DNA of 64,000 bases. Origin: Nymphaea colorata. Lineage: Eukaryota > Streptophyta > Magnoliopsida > Nymphaeales > Nymphaeaceae. The stretch spans positions 7,080,001 through 7,144,000 of the forward strand of contig NC_045150.1 in the NCBI RefSeq assembly GCF_008831285.2, written 5' to 3'. The position numbers were made by a program, and so were the translations under genes. The notes beneath the pieces are model-generated. The model saw only the letters and a program-made list of their open reading frames with translations, had not been told where the DNA came from and did no database searches. This document shows, one piece after another, positions 58,301-64,000 of this stretch (positions are counted from its first letter, which is position 1; every line of letters begins with the position of its first letter).

Positions 58301-60587
58301 TGATGTGGGCTTGCTGATTTTGAAAAGAGAAGGCGCATGGGGTCACCTTCGTAGCCAAAAGTGGGTTGGACACCAATAAACACATTGCCATACTGTTTTC
58401 CATAGACTAGCAGGTTTTCCCCATCAGAGTTGAGGTTCCCTGGTGGTTTTCCCCAGCTGTCCTCCAGGGCTTTTGCATAAGGAGTCAGCTGCTGGTACTC
58501 CCTAATGTTCATCTTGTAAGCAATGTTGAGGTTTGGACTACTAAATTTTGCTTCTTTGTCATGAATTACATCCTCAACGAGAGCTTCTGCTGTTTCTGGC
58601 AAGCCATCAACATGGTAACCATCTTTCTTCAAGTCTTTGAGAACACTAAAGATGGAAGAAAACACATTGAGATATGCCGCTGTCCCTACATTTCCTTTGT
58701 CTGGAGGAAAGCTGAACACAGTGATGGCGATCTTCTTTTCCTCCTGCACACGTTGGACGCACAAATTAAACATTTGCCTGACTAAAAACACCATCACTCT
58801 GTTCATGTATTGTCACATCGATATGTCTTGAAGAGCTTGAAATTTGCCAATTACTCAACATACTACCTCCAAAAGAAAAAATAACAACCTTAATGAACCA
58901 CAAAGGATTCAATTTAAAAGCTAAACAAACGACAGATAAAAGGCATGTATGAAAAGAAGAAAACAAGGAAGTCTCCCCAGTAAGCCAAATACCTTTGATT
59001 TTCTTTTCAGTTCTGCCCATCTAATGGCTCTAGTGCAGAGCTGCTCCACCCTCTTGTGAAGAGCATGGGACTTGCCTATTGAGTTACCATGTTCAAAATA
59101 GAATCAGTATATCATAAAAGGAAACATGCAATGGGTGGAAAGTACTGCTTTCAGAGCCAGCAATCACCTGTTCTGCCATCACGACCAGAGAAAACAATTG
59201 GTTCCAGTCCACCATCGAGTTCAGGAAGCGCAACTTGAAGAGCCACTTGAATTGGGTGCAGCCCCAAAGTGCTCGCAAGCCATTCCTCTGTTGTCTGAAA
59301 AACCAAGGGGAGCGCAACAATGTAGGGGACATCCAATTTCCTCAGTGCCTCAATGGCCTTGGGGTGATCCTGCCGGGCAGGGCCACCGACAAGTGCAAAA
59401 CCAGTGAGCGAAACAACTGCATGAACAAATGGCTTCTTTGTGATGGGATCCACTAAAAATTTCTCTGCTGGGGCTGAGAAGTCCAATCCCCCTGCAAAGA
59501 TTGGTATCACCTTCGCTCCCCTAGCTTCCAATTCCATGATCACTGCAACATAGTGACTCTCATCTCCTGTCACAATGTGGCTTCTCTGCAGTATCAGGCC
59601 TATCACCGGCGTATTCGGGTCCTTGATCTTCATGTTCACGGCATCCTTCCTTGTTCCATACCAGTTCAGATACTCCTTTACGTCAGAGTACATACAGGGT
59701 GCCATTGGGTGCCAAATTCCGCTATCTAGGAAGACCACTGGTTCCGAATAGTCCATTTTCACATCCTTCAGTGCCGGAACATAGGAACCGGAGATCATCT
59801 TGAGGAAATTCTCAAGATTATCCGGCGACCCACCAAGCCAGAATTGCAGGCTCAGTATATAGAGCCTTGCATCACGAGCTTTGTCACTTGGCAGATACTT
59901 GAGCACCTTGGGCAGCGTCCGGACCAATTTCAGCATGCTATCGGCGAACCCGGCGGACTGCTTCTTCTTCTTAAACAGCTGAAAGAAGGGGCTCTTGGAT
60001 TGGCCGAGCTGGGACATACTAAAAGACCCCAGTTTGTTCAGCCTCATGACTTCAGGCATAGAAGGGAAGACCAGAACAGCATCAAGCCTGTCCCTCTCCT
60101 TCTCCACCGCCGCCTTCACCTTTTGAGCGAGCTCCTCGACGAAGATGAGCGATCCGATGAAGATGTTAGCGTCAGAGAGATCCTTGCAGAAGGTCTGGTA
60201 CGTAGACTCGCTCCTGAGTTCCTCCACCAGATACCCAACGACTTCAAACGCCGCATCTCTGTCCTTGCTGTTTAGGTTCCTGACTGCAGCAGTGAGTGCG
60301 GATTGGTACTGGGCCTCAAGCACCACATAGACGACCTTCACTCTGGGAAGTCCATTGTTGTTCCTCTCTGGTAGAATTCTCCTCACCTCAGGTGTGGTCT
60401 GAGTGAACAAGCCATTGCCCAGCATGGTACACCTTATGTTGCCCATTCTAGGAGTAGGCCTGACCTGCCCAAACCTTTCATTCTGTAAAAGAGGGGAACC
60501 GAAAGTAGTTCTGAAGAGGTTGGAGAAGGAAGCATGGCGTGGGTGCCTAGAGGAGAGTATGAAGTGAGACTGAACCACAGATGCCAT
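55305..60587 (-). CDS. CHLH: Magnesium chelatase subunit H (CHLH/GUN5), five exons, complete
   Basis: Exons on the minus strand: 60587-59168, 59075-58993, 58743-57891, 57349-56400 and 56159-55305. All introns are GT...AG with consistent phases (1, 0, 1, 0). The sum is 4161 nt, 1386 residues, against about 1380 in other angiosperms. CHLH is the porphyrin-binding catalytic subunit that, with CHLI and CHLD, inserts Mg into protoporphyrin IX in the plastid; it also takes part in GUN5 plastid-to-nucleus signalling. The Ser/Arg-rich N terminus (about residues 1-50) is a chloroplast transit peptide. The N-terminal CHLH domain follows (from about residue 75). The CobN/Mg-chelatase domain fills most of the remainder and includes [13 protein letters not shown] (from residue 669), [38 protein letters not shown] and [10 protein letters not shown]. 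The last residues EDRIEGIDR match the plant C terminus. No frameshift or premature stop is seen. It is the best supported gene in the window. Confidence 0.98.
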
Positions 60588-60742
60588 GGCCGTTGCTCTG
60601 CACTCAGACCCTCTGTTAGCTTGTGAAGTCAGTTCATATGAGGACTTTCAGTAAGAGAGAAGTCGTCGGGGGAAAATGGAGAAACAGAGAAAGAGTGGGA
60701 ATGTGGGGAGAAGAGAACCAGAGGGGTCGCAGTGAAGAAGGA

Positions 60743-60752
60743 TATTTAAATA
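60743..60752 (-). promoter_or_regulatory. TATA box of CHLH
   Basis: TATTTAAATA lies about 155 nt upstream of the ATG at 60587, implying a leader of roughly 125 nt. An ACGTGG core (60895-60900), as in G-box-like light and stress elements, lies about 150 nt further upstream. Light or circadian control is expected from the gene's biology, not shown by these motifs. Confidence 0.5.
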
Positions 60753-60900
60753 TGCATTAAAATTTCTGCGGCTCATCTCAAGGAAAAAGGACAGCCATTG
60801 GTGCTACAATTTTTTCTTTTTTTCTTTCTAATACATGGTCTGTGACTGTTGTGGGATCTTCTTGCTTTTTCTTGGCGGTGAGAGTGTGAATGCAACGTGG

Positions 60901-63818
60901 ATGCTTCCGTGACTACAAAAGAAAAGTGGGACCTCGGCTTCTTCTCCGCCTTTTTAAGAATCTGTGTGGCTGAAGGAGATGAAACTTGAGAGATTTTAGC
61001 TGAGATGGGGATGGCGTTTTCAGCAATCCTATTGGCTGTTGGGATTCCCCACCTTGCAGAGCTAAGCAGTCATTTGCTTTGTGAATAGTGGATTTGGATG
61101 AGGGAGTTTAGGAGATCTTTTCCTCTTTTTTCCCCTGTGACATTGAAGAAGATATCTCCTCGTATGACCCATAAACACCACAAGTTGGTGTCTTATCTTT
61201 CAAGCTTAGGTTTCCCTGGCTGGTAATTGTACATGTATGCTGACAAATATACACCCTTAATTTTACTCTCTCTCTCTCTCCCTCTCTCTCTCTCTCTACA
61301 TATATATATATAAATACCACAAACTGGTTATCGTGTATCGGTGTTTTGGTTATTGGCTGTTCGGTGTACACGTATATAGAGGGTTTTACAGATACGATAT
61401 TTTCGTTTTTTGACCATAGAACTGGTAAAACATTGACGCCTTGTTAGCTGCAAGTGAAATTTATCTGAGACAACTATTGTGCTGAATAACTTATTTCAGC
61501 TTCGATTGTGAGAAAAACAATCCCCATCAAAATGGGAATCATGTTTTTGGGTCAAGAATTTCACCTTGTTGCATTAAAAATTAGTTGTACGGAATAATGT
61601 GGATAAATTACCTTGTAATACATGACTTCTTCATTATTAAGTTTTAAAAAGATGGTTAGTCTTCAAGTTTTTATGGAATTGAAGTGTCAGCCCGCACCTG
61701 ATCGGGTGAATCCGATCATTTCCAAAAAAAAAAAAAAAAAAACTAGCAAACCAGTTACCACCAACAAAGATCATCATATGGTTAGGTGAGTGAAAGTAGT
61801 ATTTAATTCTATTGCTCAATCAAAAACCTGAAGCCTCAAACCTTCCCTCCATTTCTATAGGGTAAGAGGCTTACTTTGAGCATATCAATGTTTCCTCTTT
61901 CTCTCTTTTGCAATATCTTTTGCAATATAGGAGGTTGATGCTTCAAAATTTTGAAATAAAAACTAACCACCTACCAGCCCCTCTGACAGTTACCCGAACC
62001 CCCTTAGTGATAAAAGCCATCATATGTAGAAAAATAGTATATAAGCACATCTAGAGTATGAAAGCACAATTTGTTTTCCATTTCACCCTAAAGCCAACCG
62101 CTTCCACAAACTTAACTTTTCAAAGTTTGAGGAAGATGTCGTAACTTTATTAGCCAAAAAAATGGGTTTTCCTGTTTCTCACATCTTTCTAAAATACCTA
62201 TGCAAACAATTGGCCGAACCCTTTTCATTTAGAATATAAAAGCGACTGCCACTCTAATCTTTTAAGAATTCAGAGTATGTAATATTAATTTTAGTAAGAA
62301 CATTGTTAAATTTAATTTTTTGTTCTGATCTTTAACAGAGTTTGATCATGTTTTGAATCGAAGCTAAACACTTTTTTACTCATATTGCCCCTAATATTTC
62401 CTTTACCATTACCATGTTCGTCATCATCATATACTTCTGAGATCTTAAAACAGAGGATCGGTTTGAACCTACTTACCATTTGATACGTTCATTTCGCTTA
62501 TTCTCCCACTTTTGCTCACTTAAAACAAAAAAATTTGGTTGAGAAAAGGTCAGTAGTTATCACAGTTCGAACAATCTCAGTTCGAACAATCTGGATACTT
62601 CAAAAATATATGATACTCCAATTCCATGTGGGTGGTTTATCATGATCATCCTTTTGCATTTTCATTTGCTTCTTTGCAGTTAATGGTCAATCAATGTGAA
62701 CCAATACGAATTACAATTAACAAAGTACGTAGTGGAGAAAGAACCTAATTCTCGCTATTTATTTTTTTCCTTTTGGCTCATATGTGTGGGAGGAAGGCCG
62801 AAGCCTTCCCTTCCCCCCTCCTTTCATTCGCCTCGGGTCCAAGATTGCTTTATAGTGTCATTCCTTTTGAAGCACAAAGGATTGATGCCACAGGAATTTG
62901 ACATAAGAGCTGGCCGCTTATGCTCACAACCGTTGCTTCAAGAGAGATACTTTTTCCTTAGAACTCAAGAACTCCATGCAAATAAAAACTTGAAAGAGAT
63001 GTTCCTTGTGGCGCCATTCAATCCCTATATTTGTTTAGCGCTATGATTTTAAGTGTTTAACAAGAACATAAAAAACAAACCGAAAATATATAATTGGAAG
63101 GCCAATTTCATAAGACTTTATAAAACAATTTCATGAGACTGAAACATATATAATTTCTTCTTGAGAAGTTTACTTTCTTAGTTTGGTGTCATTCATCAAA
63201 ACAATATAATTCATAACTAATGGTCTTGATGTTGGTATTCCAATCTTTCAACTTACTTCATTTCATGGCCAGTACCGTTGCCCGAGAACGTTTTCCAAAA
63301 CATATGGAGGCCGTTTGGTAACTGTAACCAATACTTCTGTGATCCGATTGTAGAATCTTAAAATGTTTCATGAATCTGCCTTTTTTAAAGTTAGGTTCAT
63401 GGAATAGTAACAACGTGTTATCAATGCCAAACTCCTCAATACTAGAACTAAACTTTCAACGGTTTGCCTTTTCGTAAGATAAAAAAATAATATATGTGGG
63501 AATATACTAGATCATGTTAATTAATTGTTAGAAAAAATAAATCTTAATATCCAATATTGCTGTAAAAACCTGAATTCTAAGTTTGTAAATCATTGTTAAA
63601 TATTTGACAATGAGCATTCAATACAAAATGCCAGGTTGTTCGGGCTGACAAAAAAAAATGGCATACTAAAGACGATTTATAAGGGGGACAAGACCAAATA
63701 ACTCAAAATACATTTTCAGTGTGTATGCTCTTTTTCATAATATAATTTTGTAAACGTGAACTTAGTATTGATTTAGTACGAAATACATATCAAGATAGAC
63801 ATTTGGATACCCAAACGG

Positions 63819-63822
<4 letters not shown>
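60901..63822. other. Intergenic DNA, no gene seen
   Basis: It contains a (TC)n tract at 61266-61298 followed by (TA)n. A poly-A run lies at 61722-61741. A segment at about 61790-61900 is related to the dispersed repeat at 3570-3660 (GCTCAA...AAAACCTGAAGC, GGGTAAGAGGCTTACTTT). The frame at 62696-63046 has no recognisable similarity. Confidence 0.5.

Positions 63823-63902
<80 letters not shown>
63823..63902. repeat. (AT)n microsatellite, about 40 units
   Basis: An uninterrupted AT dinucleotide run of about 80 bp. Open frames over it (Tyr-Ile repeats) are artefacts. Confidence 0.95.
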
Positions 63903-63908
<6 letters not shown>

Positions 63909-64000
63909 TACGCTTGAACATCGAGCCAGCCGACACCCAAAAATTGAGTTTGAGCCCGGCCGGGTAAACTTTTTTAAATATCAAATAAAAAATATAAAGT

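Noticed and set aside
62696-63046. 116-codon plus-strand open frame
   Set aside because: No recognisable domain, AT-rich codon use like its flanks, and no leader or TATA context. Length is within chance for this window.
63790-63984. Tyr-Ile repeat frame
   Set aside because: Translation of the (AT)n microsatellite.

Overview
This is nuclear DNA of a flowering plant. The genes have GT-AG introns, long AT-rich intergenic stretches, (TC)n and (TA)n microsatellites, Copia, TRIM and LINE remnants and many TIR elements. One gene is an unmistakable plastid Mg-chelatase H subunit. I cannot place the species from this window alone.

Layout. 1-6 kb: repeat-rich intergenic DNA with a decayed LINE. 6.0-6.6 kb: a short plus-strand gene for a single-pass membrane protein of unknown function. 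7-19 kb: no convincing gene; it holds hAT-like TIR elements, a degenerate ~53-bp tandem array and microsatellites. 19.6-20.2 kb and 25.6-26.2 kb: two paralogous minus-strand genes for a very small conserved protein. Each leader has a matching nine-codon upstream ORF, placed the same distance after a TATA box, and each promoter has CGCG-type boxes. 26-32 kb: repeats, including a TRIM-like array of three LTRs (30.6-31.4 kb). 32.5-38.9 kb: a dead Copia retrotransposon on the minus strand. It is flanked by the 5-bp duplication GATAT, carries two complete LTRs side by side at its 5' end, lacks its integrase core and has an unusual repeat-rich leader. 39-54.3 kb: a tandem BAHD acyltransferase cluster with one intact two-exon gene, one orphan decayed exon 1 and one decayed exon 2. 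Their spacers were duplicated with them. 55.3-60.6 kb: the complete five-exon CHLH/GUN5 gene on the minus strand. 60.8-64 kb: no gene, ending in an (AT)n tract.

How the genes relate. CHLH is the committing step of chlorophyll synthesis in the plastid. The BAHD enzymes are cytosolic acyl-CoA-dependent acyltransferases of phenylpropanoid or amine metabolism. I see no functional link between them. The most interesting signal is the paired nine-codon uORF at 20.0 and 26.0 kb. It looks like a cap-proximal, peptide-conserved control element on a small gene family whose function I do not recognise.
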